Assembly (NCBI GenBank): GCA_947579605.1
Contig: OX388312.1
Span: 7,130,001 to 7,194,000, forward strand
Length of the DNA stretch: 64,000 nucleotides
Direction of reading: 5' to 3'
Source of the DNA: Athripsodes cinereus
Taxonomy: Eukaryota > Arthropoda > Insecta > Trichoptera > Leptoceridae
Position 1 is the first letter of the stretch. Each line of letters starts with the position of its first letter. This document shows positions 36,297 to 48,639 of the stretch, piece after piece. The notes under the pieces were generated by a model. It made no database searches. It worked only from the letters and a program-made list of their open reading frames with translations, and was not told the origin of the DNA. The position numbers and the translations under genes are program-made.

Positions 36297-36503
36297 TTAT
36301 AACTCAATAAACATTATTACCGCCCAGAGGGGACATTGAAGAGAGAAGTAGTATAAAAGATTCCCACGACGGTGGTTTTGGCCGGCCGGCCCTTCAGGCC
36401 TCCCTAATGGCCCGCCCGTGAGGACAATTTTGGTTTGAATGTGCGGATAAGTAGGAGTTAAAGACTCCTGAGGTATCCGGGTGTGTGGTGGATCCTTCTT
36501 CAA
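36297..36503 (-). other. GC-rich block of unknown origin
   Basis: Markedly GC-rich for this window (GGCCGGCCGGCCCTTCAGG). The 68-codon minus-strand frame is proline- and glycine-rich with no recognised domain. It is probably a fragment of a mobile element that arrived with different base composition. Confidence 0.4.
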
Positions 36504-36689
36504 TTACAAAATATAATGACATACTTATTATCTTAGAAATGGAATACCATTAAATAAAATTAGTATGATAATCTTTCACGAAAAATAGGTAGGTATAAAG
36601 AAACTTTTCAAGATATTTGGCGCTATTGTTTTTTTTTATTCTCTATATTATTAATGATGACCTTCATATTAGATGACTTATATTGGTCT

Positions 36690-36815
36690 CAACACAGGAT
36701 CAAAGATCCTAGTGAGACTGATAAGTGTTCATGAGGTTATAATTGAAATATCTTGATTGTTTATATGTTTTAATTTGTAATATTGTAATAAAATAAATAA
36801 ATAAAAAAAAAAAAT
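36690..36815 (+). mobile_element. Probable retroelement 3' end with AAAT/A tail
   Basis: Ends TTGTAATATTGTAATAAAAT, then AAATAAATAAA and an A run at 36803-36814. Upstream it holds a hairpin-like GATCAAAGATCCTAGTGAG. No coding part is recognised. Confidence 0.35.
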
Positions 36816-37379
36816 TGGTGCCGTTTGCCAGTTCAGACTTATTTTGCACCCATGGTCCGACCTAGTAGATACCTATGTGAATTGATTTGATTTGGTGAAT
36901 TTTCTTACCTACACAATATGTATTTTTAATACGTACGTGACTTCGTCAATACGCTCCAAAGTGATAATATGGATTGCAAAATTGTATTTTTTACTGTATC
37001 AAAATATACAGTGATATTCATAGTTGTAGAGGCGACAGACGCGAGGTGATGGTTACAGGAAATATTAAGAATAATAAAATCTGCCATCTAGGGGGAGTTT
37101 TTATAACCTAAGGGAGGATTTGCATATTGAAAGTTTAACGATTATCCTATACAATGAAAATAATATATATTATGTAGGTATTATATTATACAATACGGTA
37201 AAGGTACGTGTCTTACTATATTGACATAATCAGAGTTGAATTTGGATATAAATACAGATGGGATAATACAAAATGATACTTAAATATAAAAATTAGTACC
37301 AATTTACCTTATATTCGGATCCATGAAATCTCACATGTGTATTTTTTGAAAAAAAAGAAGTGATATTGTTATTAGAAAA

Positions 37380-37545
37380 TGAGTTTGTCGGTAGCTTGGA
37401 GGTAGAGTCTCGGCCTCGTGGTCCGTGGTTCGATCCCAGGTGCCGGCAAACTCCCCTTTCACGACACAAGCTTTTAGCTTACTGTGAAAGGTGTATAAGG
37501 TTGTATTTGGGTTTATGACAAAACTCATGTATATCTTTTTATTAA
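37380..37545 (+). mobile_element. tRNA-derived SINE (family B), copy 3
   Basis: GGTAGCTTGGAGGTAGAG and GGTTCGATCCC are intact. The bases between them are shorter than in the other copies by about ten. Confidence 0.92.
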
Positions 37546-37610
37546 ATATTACAACTCTTTCATTTGACTTAAAACTAGAAGATCACATAGATATATTTTT
37601 TTAAAGATTT

Positions 37611-37852
37611 CGCCCGGGCCCACGGAATCCTTGCGGATGAAAGAGCAGGGCTCTTTCTGGCCATCTATGATTGGGCATTCTCAGAACATGACCCAGCCAA
37701 GACCATCGTCTCTCCTGTATCATGGAGATTACAGATCTCTGCAGGGTGCGTCAGAGTACAGCATCATTCGTGACATATTCATACCATTTTACATCCAAAA
37801 TCCTCCTAAGATACTTGTTTTCAAAGCTTAGCATCTTTCGCTCTTGAGCCTT
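37611..37852 (-). pseudogene. RTE-like LINE internal fragment
   Basis: Aligns to 5541-5783 over its length (for example GCCCGGGCCCACGGAATCC, TGATTGGGCATTCTCAGAAC, TTGTTTTCAAAGCTTAGCAT). Both ends are broken, with no tail and no target duplication, so it is a remnant of an older copy. Confidence 0.88.
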
Positions 37853-38284
37853 GGGATATAAATACTTAAAAATGTGATATTCTTGATGCGTCCCTGTTGT
37901 TGTTATATTTGGTTATGAAATATCGTATTTTAGTTTTACGATTACATTAAAATCAATTTATTACGAGATGGCTTTACAGAATGGTATTATGATCGTACAT
38001 ATTTTCATCACGGAAATTTTCACCGCAGTTGTTGGTAATAGATTATTAAAATGAAATCATTAATAGAATAATGTCATTTGGCTAATAAAATTGTATATTA
38101 AAAATACTAACTATTATTTTTTTATTATTGTCATAAAATATAAATTTTAATTTATGTGTTGACAAGATATGAATTTTTAATTAATTCAAATTTTATGTAG
38201 AAATGTCAAATTATAAAACTACACATTAATTTAAAATTACATGGTACATGTGTACTTATAATGTTTTCAATTTATTTTTCATGA

Positions 38285-38355
38285 ATTCGTTACATGCAGT
38301 TAGTCCACCGACTACCCCTCTTGTGGTAGATGCCGTGATGGTGCAGTGGTGATGA
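38285..38355 (+). mobile_element. Family A retroposon, tail fragment
   Basis: TTACATGCAGTTAGTCCACC, CTCTTGTGGTAGATGCCGTG and GATGGTGCAGTGG match the tail end. Confidence 0.7.
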
Positions 38356-38792
38356 CATTTATAGCAGTTAAATAATAACTTTTTAATAACGAATTTAATC
38401 TGTTGTCTTTTGTAAAGTATTATAAACTTGATAAATAATAATTAACGGTTTGCTGTGCGAAACCTTTGTTATGTTAACCTTAAACCTTAAAATGTTAAAT
38501 AAATTGTTAAAAAAGAAACAAACAAATTGAATCTAAATGAAATTTGACACAATAGTATTTAATCAATTTTATTGTAAAAGCAGTAAAATATAAATAATAA
38601 TGTGTAATAAAAGTAAAAATGCGCCCTTGAGATGATTTGAATCATGAAAATGACGCAGTATAAATGATCCAATAATAAAAACTAATATTTTTTTGACGAA
38701 ACTTCAAAATATCTTAAAATATTATATTGTGCCACATAAAAAATGATATGTAATGGGTGTTACTAATTTTTTTTCTTCTCGTTTATTCATTT

Positions 38793-38850
38793 GCCCTTTA
38801 GCGCTCTTCTATAGGAGCACTAGGTTGAAACCAGCCTCGTTTTGTTCTAC
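38793..38850 (-). mobile_element. RTE-like LINE 3' end, diverged
   Basis: AGCGCTCTTCTATAGGAGCA and GTTGAAACCAGCCTCG correspond to 5400-5440. Confidence 0.6.
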
Positions 38851-39429
38851 CTTAACCGTCTACCTAAATACTTTAAAATTCAAATCAATAGATAAACCGG
38901 TAAACTATTTTATTATAATTATTATTAATTCTCAAAAAATTGACACCTCTCACCTTGACAGTCTTCATCATTGCGGCGAGTGATGTACACAAAATAATTA
39001 TAACACTTACAATATTAATCATAATATTATTCACATCAGATTAAATAAAACAAACTTATTTGCAACAATAATAAAAAAAATAACTTAAAGACTAAACAAA
39101 ACATATTCCACCAAAAAATATCATTGACATTACAATCACCATACTGACAGTGTCACACCATTGACCGACAAAACTATGCCCCCGACTCAAAAAGCGCAGT
39201 GAGTGTACACCACCGCTTCTATTCATCTATTTCAAACCATGTATAAAGTGGATGATAGGTATGTCGTTTTTAGTTCAACTCAATAAAAACAATATAATCC
39301 AGTTTAATCATAACTAAATCTTATATTAATATACTCGTATGTATGTATGTACCAAGATACTTTAGGAATTGATAATATGTACAATATTGTACATATACCT
39401 ATTATGAATAGGTAAATCGGTAATCTATT

Positions 39430-39640
39430 TTTAAATGTTTCTTCCTCTTCTGTAGGTGCCCTGTCAGGTCCCCCGACGTTGGCGATCACTCTAGCATAGG
39501 CTTCTCGGTCCTGCGCTGTCTGAAACAACTCCTGCACACTCTCATTGAAGTCCAATCTCGTATATTGCGCAGCCACGATGTCTGCCTTCTGTCAGCCCCC
39601 CGACATCCATCTATTTTGCCTGTCATAATCAACCGCAAAA
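39430..39640 (-). pseudogene. LINE reverse transcriptase C-terminus, frameshifted
   Basis: On the minus strand one frame gives GKIDGCRG followed by RRQTSWLRNIR. The next frame continues with ELFQTAQDREAYARVIANV. Together they match the usual C-terminal run (GK.. G.RR.SWL.NI.., then .L...A.DR...VIANV) of endonuclease/reverse transcriptase LINEs, split by a frameshift near 39576. The rest of the element is absent. Confidence 0.8.
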
Positions 39641-40431
39641 TGCGGTAATTTTATTTAAGCATTATAATAATATTATGACCCAGATACGAGATTTTACTCA
39701 CTTTGACATGCAACAAGATTTCTCTGTCCATTCCAGCTCTTTTTTTACACCTGTACATTATAATTATGTTAAGCCACGTAAAAAAATAACTTGATTTGAA
39801 TGATATGTCGTATTTTGTTCATCTCAGTAAGAAATTTATTGCTCAGTTTCTTCTTAAATAGATGTAATATAAATGCTCTGCTTCACTGTTTCTTTACAAT
39901 ATCATACTCGGTTTCTTCATAATGTCATAATAGAATACAGCATTTGTTGTTATTACTTGAAATATATGACAAATTGAATTTATTCAGTAAAATAATATAA
40001 TACGAGTTTCATCTATTGTATGTAGACATGTGAAATATTTTCTTTTACTTTCTATAATATAAATATAATAGCATCACTCATCCTTCTTCCAAATTAATAA
40101 CATTGCAATGTAAATAGTAAACAGACGTATAAAAATAATTCAATACTTCAAGTATAATAAGATCTTAAGAAGAATACATGAAGTGGATGAATGAGAGAGA
40201 CAATATTATATTTGTAGACAGAAAGAATGCAATAATAGCGATGAATCATTAACCGGGCATCGATTGAAAAAGTCAAGCCGGTTATCCGGATTTCGGTAAT
40301 ACAATTTCTTTGCAAGTGATTTTTTTTTATGTTTAATCTAAGGTTGAATATTTAAATACGCCTATATTTTAAATGTTTTATTGATTAATTAAGGTTTTTT
40401 TTTATTTTTTGTTCGTTCGTATAATATATTG

Positions 40432-40506
40432 TTTGATTATTGTATATTGTTTGATTATTGTATAAATAGTTTATTTCCTGATGTAAAAGGCTAAAAGCCG
40501 TTGATG
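40432..40506 (+). mobile_element. Retroelement 3' end with AAAGGCT hairpin
   Basis: GTAAAAGGCTAAAAGCCGTT (from 40483) follows a twofold repeat of TTGTTTGATTATTGTATA (about 40426-40462). The tail is not AAAT here. Confidence 0.5.
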
Positions 40507-40663
40507 ATGGGAAAAAATGCACCGTAGAGTAATTTTATTCACATAATCAGAAGCACCAACCATATATGGGAGATATTTCGTAACGAAGTATTTGAGGATT
40601 ATGTAAGTTAAGACCTAAATAACGTTTTAATCTATAAGGATTATGTGACGGTAGTATGTAAGA

Positions 40664-40728
40664 AAAGAATCTGGCATTTCGTTCTCTCTGCCCACCACAC
40701 TTGGGATAATATGGCATAAGGGTAAAGA
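40664..40728 (+). mobile_element. Second copy of the tail-donor LINE end
   Basis: TTCGTTCTCTCTGCCCACCA, CACTTGGGATAATATGGCAT and AAGGGTAAAG parallel the coding end and tail of the LINE at 41541-41767. This copy is more diverged. Confidence 0.65.
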
Positions 40729-41540
40729 TTGATAGATAGATATTCCTTAATAGAAGACGGATTTTAATAATTTACAATAAACAATTTTCCGGTTAATCGA
40801 CTCGTTTTTCCAGTTCTTCTAGGAATATTTCAAATTTTAATTAAAATTGTATGTAAACAAAACAGTTAAGATCATTTTCTTAGGAATAATAATTTCTTAA
40901 TACTTTCATTTTGAGATAAATTATATCAGTTCTAGTAAAATAAAATAAAAAAAAAATTAACCGTAATATTGAATTACTCAGTTCGGATAATCAACTCCCT
41001 CTCAGAGTGTATGTATGTTCTATTATAATTTGATACATATAAATAAAAATATTTGGTATTATTATTATTATATTGTGAAAGAAGTCCATTATTCTGGGGA
41101 CTTATCCACATCACTCCACGGTGCTTTGTGGTATATGTCTTTAATTATTAGAATCGATAGACGTCAAGAAGAAAAATACTGATCCCGCAATAACGCAGGG
41201 ATATCAAACTGTTGGACTCAAATTACAAAAATAAAATACCTTTTATTTTCAATTATATTTGATGGAGATACTGAAAATTAGACAGTAGATACAAAACGGT
41301 TTTTTTTTATTGCTGCATAGTTGTACAGATATACGAGTAAAAAGGTTCAATTTTCAATTGGATAATAAAAAATTTCAGAGTAAAGAACTTAGTAAAATAG
41401 TAAAGACTACGTTCATTCATAAAATATTAATCTATTAAAATTTGTAGGTGCCATAAATTAATTTTTCATAAGATGTATAATGTAGGTTAGGTAGTATATA
41501 AACATAAAAAAAACATAAATTTATAACTACCTTTAGATAC

Positions 41541-41767
41541 TACTACTATACTATACTATACCCTCACGCCGTGTCCCAAGTGGGGTAGGCAGAGAGAACG
41601 GAACGCCAAACAGATCTATCTTTACACACTTCCTTCGCTTCCTCCACGTTCATACAGTTTCTCATACACGCACGTCGGTTCCTCTTACTCAACACGCGGC
41701 CGTCCTTGAAAATTTGATCCACGTGATCAAGCCACGTGGTTCTCGGACGCCCGCGTTTCCTCACACC
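41541..41767 (-). mobile_element. 5'-truncated LINE end (tail donor for family A)
   Basis: Minus-strand frame to a stop near 41564 reads GRPRTTWLDHVDQIF, then DRSVWRSVLSAYPTWDTA. This GRP..W / W R pattern is usual at the C-terminus of LINE reverse transcriptases. The copy ends in TAC/TATAC repeats and is bounded by the 11-bp duplication CCTTTAGATAC (41530-41540 and 41768-41778). The last 45 or so bases match the end of family A. The LINE clade is not settled from this fragment. Confidence 0.88.
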
Positions 41768-43917
41768 CCTTTAGATACCGACTTTAGATACCTTTAGATA
41801 CCGACTGATATTTTATGTACAATATCTATGTTTTTTGAAATTAAATGCTAATGTTATCAAAGCCTTCATATACTTCACAAAGAAGTTCTTATGTATCATG
41901 AATATTAAGCTTAACTAAAGATCTTTCAAAATGTATACCTACAAAATAAATGCTAATAAAAAAAATGCAAATTAATTATTTTTTCATTGTATAGTACCTA
42001 GTTCCACAGTTCTTCTCCCCTGCCACAAATAAACGTTGGAAATAATATTTAGAGTGAAATACATAATATGGACTTCTTATGTTCTGACAAAACGTCTGCC
42101 CAGGGGAGATCCTAGACGGGAGAATTAACAGACCAGAAAAATCAAAATGTCTTCCCATTCAAAGATGACAGGATAACAACTGATCGCAGTTATACAAACT
42201 GCAACCACCTTACAATAAACATATTTAGAAACATGACCCCTAATGCTAAATATAATAGAAGTTATACCTCCATGCACTATTCAGCTGTGGGTTGGTTGTT
42301 TAATTCTAGAATCCATTGTGGTTCATCTCTTCTTGTACCTATCTTCGTCAAAATCGTTTCTTTTTTTATTACTTTATTAATCGACACGTTCAATCAATTT
42401 CATTTGTGGCGGAAGAACTCGGTAATAGAATTAAGTGGATTTATAAGTCACAACATGTATTTGCTTTTTTATTAATGGTAGAAATATACTTATCAAGGTT
42501 TCAAATAATAAGTTAAGAGGCACTATTGCAATAGTTAATCAATAATCACCCCATGATTTGGTAAAGACCATCTTAAAGGCGCCATGGCTTTTCTTGAAAA
42601 GCAGTGTTTTCAACTTACCGCTAGAAATCAGTTCCAGGCAGATGGCCCCGCAACGCTAAAGCTCCTCTCTGCGAATTTGGAAGTGTTTGCCCTGTTGGGT
42701 AACCTGCAGACACTAAATATGTATATTAAAACAAAAAAAAAATACATTTTAATTCGGCTTGTTAGGTATTTAGAGAAAGTTTTTGTTTAATATTGTAAAT
42801 TTTTGTTGTTTTATTTTCTGATCAATAAAGATTTATTTATTTCATTTTGTTTTTTTTAAATGTCATGTTTAATTACGGTGTTCTACAAAACAGTGAAAAA
42901 AATGGCTGAATTCATTTTCCCTGAAAGATTTTCAAGATTTTCTTAAATATCGTAAACATTTATCATTTCCAATTCAGTATAACGAGAAGTCCATAAAAAG
43001 ATGAAGAAGGAGCGATGAGTAACCTCCCAAGTCAAATGTATCAATTTTTGTAGCACTTTGAAATAGGATTAATATATAGTCATAACATGCAGAGAGTCCT
43101 GGCTACTACATTAACTTGTAATGGTGTAGAGTTAAAAACGCAATACTTTAACCCTTTCTCGTTTTTACTTTCAAAATTTGTAAAATACTACTCGTCTTAA
43201 TTATGTAATTTCATTATTATGACTTGATTCCCATTATAACCCTTTCACGCCCAGTCGTGCTCAACTTATCACTCCTTTAAATAATACCCATGTAAGTACC
43301 TACATACCTTATATTATTATTTCTTTAGAAATCTCATCAGATATCTTCTATAATAATAATTATGATAATAATATAACCAAACGTTTAGTGATGCCAAAGT
43401 GCTGAAGATTATTTTATTTATTTTGTTGAATTTCTTCGATTCTAAGTTCTTTTCACCACCTTCGCAGTAATTACGTAGCACGTAATTATTTTTTTACATA
43501 ATTTTGGAGATAATCCATACTTTAAGTATATATGTGCTTATAACTATATTATAATGATTTCATATGCATTCAAATTATAGTTTTATCATACTTTATTTTG
43601 CCTAAAAATCAGAGTATTTTTTTTAAATTTTTCTTTTCTTTTTCTTCAAAAAAAAGTCTTTTTCATTTTTTTATTCATTTGTCTTGTGCACTCCTCTCGA
43701 CAAAACAGGATAGAAAAAAACTTAATTTATTCAGCGAAATTATGTATCCAACATTTTTTTGTTGCCAGTAACCATATATGCAATGCGAATCGAAAGTATA
43801 TATTTTATTTATTCATTCTTTACTGTACATTTTTATTACTTCACTGGCTTAAAAAAATACCAAAAATAATTCAGCTGCATTGATATTTTTATCTATTTGT
43901 GATATTAATTTGGCTGG

Positions 43918-44091
43918 ATTGGATAAATTTGAGCAAGGGTTTCATTCTACTTTAAATCAAACGAACGTCTTTAGACTTCTAAGGTCATTATAAAAGAGAA
44001 ATTAAATAAAACTTAAGAAGTCGAAAGACGTCTCTCTCTCGTGTTTGAGTAATCTACAGTGGAGCGAAACGCTTGTTTCAATTTATCCAAT
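43918..44091. mobile_element. Palindromic element, 174 bp
   Basis: Outer arms ATTGGATAAATTTGAGCAAG and the inverse at 44066-44091. An inner pair, ACGTCTTTAGACTTCTAAG and the inverse near 44010-44030, extends the palindrome to about 75 bp per arm with mismatches. Confidence 0.7.
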
Positions 44092-44251
44092 TGTGGAATT
44101 TTTCTATTTGTGCATCAATCCAAAAAATATTTAAAAAAAACTTGTATAATATTATCATGTGATTGAACTCACTAAAATATGAGACCAAAACCTACCCCTA
44201 GCACCAAAGCCTCGGGAAAGAATATAATCATCATTATTACCTTCACTTCAG

Positions 44252-44540
44252 GAGCTGCATGTAGATGGAAAAAAGGAGAAGGAATAGTAGAAGGAACCAG
44301 AAACGTGAGGAGAATAATATTCTTCACAGCTGAGGAGCTCAGGAGATACCAGAGTACCTCCTCCTGAATACAGAGAGGAGTCTGACAGTCGATTCTGGAT
44401 AAATAGTGTAATTCATTTAAAAGAAAATTACTTCCACCTCAGATGGTCACCACAGAATATTATATTATTTTTTGATATAAGTACTTAATATTCTACTGAA
44501 TGAAAGAATTATGTATTTCGTTTTACTTTTGAATAAATTT
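44252..44540 (+). other. Exon-like segment with poly(A) signal
   Basis: Follows TTACCTTCACTTCAG (3' splice site-like). One frame is open for 39 codons (CRWKKGEGIVEGTRNVRR..) to a stop at about 44365. Another, from 44330, gives GDTRVPPPEYREESDSRFW. AATAAA lies at 44532-44537. It is richer in GC than its flanks. It could be a terminal exon or the end of an unknown retroelement; the frames disagree, so no product is called. Confidence 0.28.
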
Positions 44541-44610
44541 CTTTCTCTGAAAAGAAAATTTTAGTGTATCCACTACGTAAAATAGGATTGATCTATTTTT
44601 TGTGTTTTGC

Positions 44611-44750
44611 TTTATTTATTTATTTATTCTTCTTGCACATCATCATTACATAACAGTGTTAACAAAATAACATGAAATTTTAAAAACTAGGACGATGTGC
44701 AGTGGCGAGATTATCACTATAAAGTGATTTCTTCCATCTAACCACGATTT
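44611..44750 (-). mobile_element. LINE 3' UTR tail (family C), second copy
   Basis: Minus strand contains AGAAATCACTTTATAGTGAT (a hairpin), then CTGCACATCGTCCTAG and an AAAT tail matching 11056-11160. Confidence 0.65.
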
Positions 44751-44879
44751 TGTAAAAATGCTCATTTTGTAAAAACAGGAATAAAATTAATGCGACTAAC
44801 CCAATTAAAGAATACACATATACATGTACATATTTACAAAGAATCTAAACCAAAAAATGTAAGAAATTTACTATTATTA

Positions 44880-45122
44880 TACTTTTACGACAAACGCCCC
44901 TTGTGAGGTAACTAGCGGATTAACTGCATGCAATAAACATTCAGGTTCTCTTTTCCGTGCCGATAAAAAAATAAGACATTCAGGATGGGTGGCATGCCTC
45001 ATCATTGAGTTTTAGATATTTAATGACTTTAACGTGAGGTTTTATGAGCACCTGTTTTTACAGGGTACTCAAAAACTAACAGAAAGGAGTGGAAGACCTG
45101 TTTTTTTTCGGGGTATTCCATG
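44880..45122 (-). mobile_element. Family A retroposon, near full length
   Basis: Matches from the tail side (GCCCCTTGTGAGGTAACTAG) through AAGACATTCAGGATGGGTGG to GGGGTATTCCATGC. Confidence 0.85.
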
Positions 45123-45531
45123 CTTTTCCAATACTATTTTATAAAATAACATTGTACAAGTTTATGTTTGTGCAGTAGGTCCAATAAATGATAAATCTTG
45201 TTAATAAAATATAACGTTACATACTTACATAACATAATCTTGAAGTACGGATGGTGTAGGTACCTACCTATATGAATTATGATCTCATCGAATTTCTTGA
45301 TAGATTTTGTACGTGATTCGAATCAACCAACGTGGACCAACACTATAGTGGTCAGTGTGGTCTTTTGTGCGGAACTATTGACGGTACATGCCTGAGCTGA
45401 ATTTCAAAAATGTATTACCTATCAATAATCATAATATTATACTCGTGATAGATTTATATTATAAAGCTTACAAGTATGGAGAAATGATGAAAAAAATTAA
45501 AGTATTTTCAAATGCCTAATTGTAAACTGTA

Positions 45532-45688
45532 GGCCTGGTCAAAACACATTTAAGCATTACGTTTTCGTTCGAATGTTGGCAATTTTCGTAGCTAAAATTC
45601 ACAAGTAGCTACGAAGATTGACACGTTCTCGCAACGTCGTCTACATTTGAACGAAAACGTAACGCTAAAATGTGTTTTGACTAGGCCC
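45532..45688. mobile_element. Miniature inverted-repeat element (MITE)
   Basis: 157 bp with termini GGCCTGGTCAAAACACATTT and the inverse of GGGCCTAGTCAAAACAC. Arms of about 48 bp include TTACGTTTTCGTTC. It is flanked by ACTGTA (45526-45531 and 45689-45694), a likely 6-bp target duplication. Confidence 0.82.
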
Positions 45689-45780
45689 ACTGTAGTGTAA
45701 TATTTTCTAATAATTCAACTTAATTTTTCCTTGCTAAAAATTATATTTTGATTGACTAAATAACGAAGTAATTAAAAAAT

Positions 45781-45906
45781 TATACTATACTATACCATCA
45801 CGGCATATCCCACAAGTGGGGTAGCCAGCAGATCAGCTGCATGTAAGAAACATGCAAATTGTCCTCTTCGTGCCAATATAAAATCAAGACATTCAGGATG
45901 GGTGGC
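45781..45906 (-). mobile_element. Family A retroposon, 126-bp copy with target duplication
   Basis: Flanked by ATTAAAAAAT (45771-45780 and 45907-45916). The tail reads TATACTATACTATACC on the plus strand and the body is close to consensus. It inserted next to the palindrome at 45923-46049. Confidence 0.92.
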
Positions 45907-45922
45907 ATTAAAAAATCAAGAC

Positions 45923-46049
45923 ATTAAAAAATTTATAAGTAAAAAATACTTAAGAGTTTTAAATTTCTTTATTTATCAGTTACACGTGTTTCGGGTTGCA
46001 AGCCCATATTCATAACTCTTAAGTATTTTTTACTTATAAATTTTTTAAT
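45923..46049. repeat. 127-bp palindrome with 36-bp perfect arms
   Basis: The left arm starts ATTAAAAAATTTATAAG; the right arm is its exact inverse and ends at 46049. On the minus strand the centre holds GGGCTTGCAACCCGAAAC, a small stem-loop followed by GAAAC. It resembles sequences at the ends of Penelope-like elements, which carry hammerhead ribozymes. Confidence 0.8.
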
Positions 46050-46440
46050 ATAAAAATGGAGTTTTACTCATTTAGTGAAAACAAAATCAACGAAGTAATT
46101 AATTTAAAAATCATTATAACAATTAATGAGGTTATAAATTTATTTATATTTTTTTATAGTCAAGTGTTTTAACAATATTTTTACATGACAACTTAATAAT
46201 ATCGAGTTTAATAAGCAACTCGTCCTTTCAAAAAATGGATTAAAATACGAAATTACTAAAAAATAATTGTATCAATGATTTCATTCATTTTCTAATTAGG
46301 AATATATTATTTCATAGTAATGCAAAACATTACATAAAATCAATACTTAGTTCTATAACCGTTTCACTTTTGGTGAATAGACATACCGAAGAAATTTAGA
46401 AGATTTATAGTTAACATAAAAAAAATGTGAAATACCACTC

Positions 46441-46685
46441 ACTTTTCTGGAGAAACGGTCTTCCATTCTTGACCATAGGTTTTCGGGCGTTCTGTAAAAT
46501 GCAGGAGTACGTAAAAATATACTCATTTTTATCTTAAATTCAGTGATGAAGTTTGACATTTATCCTTAATCTCTTATTTATTTATTGGCACGGAGAGAAC
46601 AGCTTGCATGTTCAAAACATGCAGCTGGTCTGCTGGCTATCTCACTTGTGAGATATACCGTGATGTATAATAGTTGTAGTAGTAG
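46441..46685 (+). mobile_element. Family A retroposon, near full length
   Basis: Matches from GGAGAAACGGTCTTCCATTC through GGTTTTCGGGCGTTCTG to TGTGAGATATACCGTGATG and a TAG-rich tail. Confidence 0.82.
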
Positions 46686-46739
46686 AACATTGTTTCCAAT
46701 AAATTGAGAACGAAATAAATAAATAAAAAACGTTTTCAT

Positions 46740-47000
46740 TTTCAATTATGTGCGCCGGGGTTAGCAATCGCTTGAGATATAATAATTGGGGTGACCAGTG
46801 AAGTGCGGCCTCCCATACATTGTTAAATCAGTTAGCGTCCATGGCGGAGGTAATTGTATTAAAAGGAAAAGACTGCCCGAGGCTCTTCATAAGATGTGTC
46901 AGTAGTGAAAAACATTTATAAAGTGCAATTTAAGTTGTTGATTAAATATTTTCTTTTATACCTAAGAATTGTAGAAGTGATTATTTATTGTGATAATAAA
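46740..47000 (+). other. GC-richer patch with a possible first exon
   Basis: TGCGCCGGGGTTAGCAATCG, then a start codon in a good context (GCGTCCATGGCGGAG at 46836-46850) followed directly by GTAATT, a possible donor. If unspliced the frame gives only 26 codons. There is no TATA box. This is suggestive only. Confidence 0.2.
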
Positions 47001-48639
47001 TGAGCTCCACTGTAAGTTATGATGGCTTAGATTGTTGATAGAAATGTATAATATCAAACGAAGCTTTTCCTATATGCATTTAAAGTAAAAAAGACTTTTG
47101 AATACAATCAGTCATTGTGGCAAGTTTTTATCTTTTTGCATTATTCCATGTTGTAGGTACCTATTCTGTGATAATACTTATTATACACTTTAAATACATA
47201 CCTATATACATCAAATACAAAACACAATAAAAAAAATATGTCCAATATACGGTAAGCTGAAAAAAAAACAGTTCTTCCTCGACTCTTAATATTCTCTTTA
47301 CTTTATGAAATAAAAAAAATCCTACATAGCTTTTGATAAAAGAGCTTTCTTCCACAAACGAAGAAATAGAAAAAATGTGATTCTTTACAACCCGTTACCA
47401 TTTTTTAAGTATTACAAACATTCTTCTTTTAGCAGGACAAAAATAAACAGAAAAAAGTGGCATAGCTATTTTTTGGGTTATTTTATGGATATAATTTGTT
47501 TGCAACATCTGTAAGTATGATCAGGGATGGTCAAATAATTCCTTTAACAGTCATGCGAAGATAGTTTTTGACCAAACGGGTGTTCTGGTACATATGTATA
47601 ATATACCCACCGTATAGTAGATCTTAACATCAGGGGAGACAACCGTGTGACCACTGTTGTACGTATGTATGTATATGGGGTGGACATGAAGTAGTAAGAC
47701 ATTGTCAAGTATTTAGGGGGTGGAGGGATGATTTCGCTGACGTTTTCCATTTGGATGGTTTTTACGCTGTCTTAATCGAAATAAGCGATGGTATTATGAC
47801 AGCCATAACTTTGTATTATTATATTATAATCCTTGTGCCTCGATACATTTTAATCAAATAATAAGTAAAACTACCTACGTATGTTTATATATTGAATGAA
47901 ACATAATAAAATGTGTGTATAACAAGCACACATGTAAGTGCGTACCTTAACAGTAAAAATAAATTATGAATAATGAAGCCATACCACTTAATCTTCAGCA
48001 TACTTTTTTTGTTCAGTGTATCTATCGTAAATGGAAATGGAAAATACTTAAGTGCAAGTCTCTGTCATAGTATTTCAATTTTAATAAGAAAAATAACACA
48101 AATATATGAAAAGTTATATTATAAATACTCGTATTATTTTATATCTTCCAATTAAGAAGAATAAGTCGGAACACAATCTTTAAACAAAAAGATATAATTA
48201 AATAAAAAATATTAACCCATGAATACCAAACAAAATTTAATAAGCAGTTCAATTATTGTGGGTACTATAAACAATTTTTTCAAACTCAATAATTATTAGA
48301 TCCTTTCTTGTTTTATTAATTTTATGAATGCAGCTAAAGGTACGATAATAAATTCTGATTATTCTCCTTGATAAAGTCAAATCAATGCATAAATAACAAT
48401 TATACCTAAATCATTGGGAAATATTGGATATATCTTATTTCCTTTTATATTTCTCTTTAATAATAAATTCACAAATGAAAATTATAGAAAGTATACGAAG
48501 CTGGTGATTATTCTGGTCAGTAGTCTTTCCTTCATCATCCTCATCATCACGCATCAGAGGATCCGAAGCTATCTTCTCCCCCAGAGGACTAATTGAATTA
48601 TTAGTATTTCTGTCATTTCCTTATACTTCCTACACACAG

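Noticed and set aside
43684..43712. Another RTE-like LINE 3' end (CACTCCTCTCGACAAAACAG)
   Set aside because: Too short and too diverged to support.
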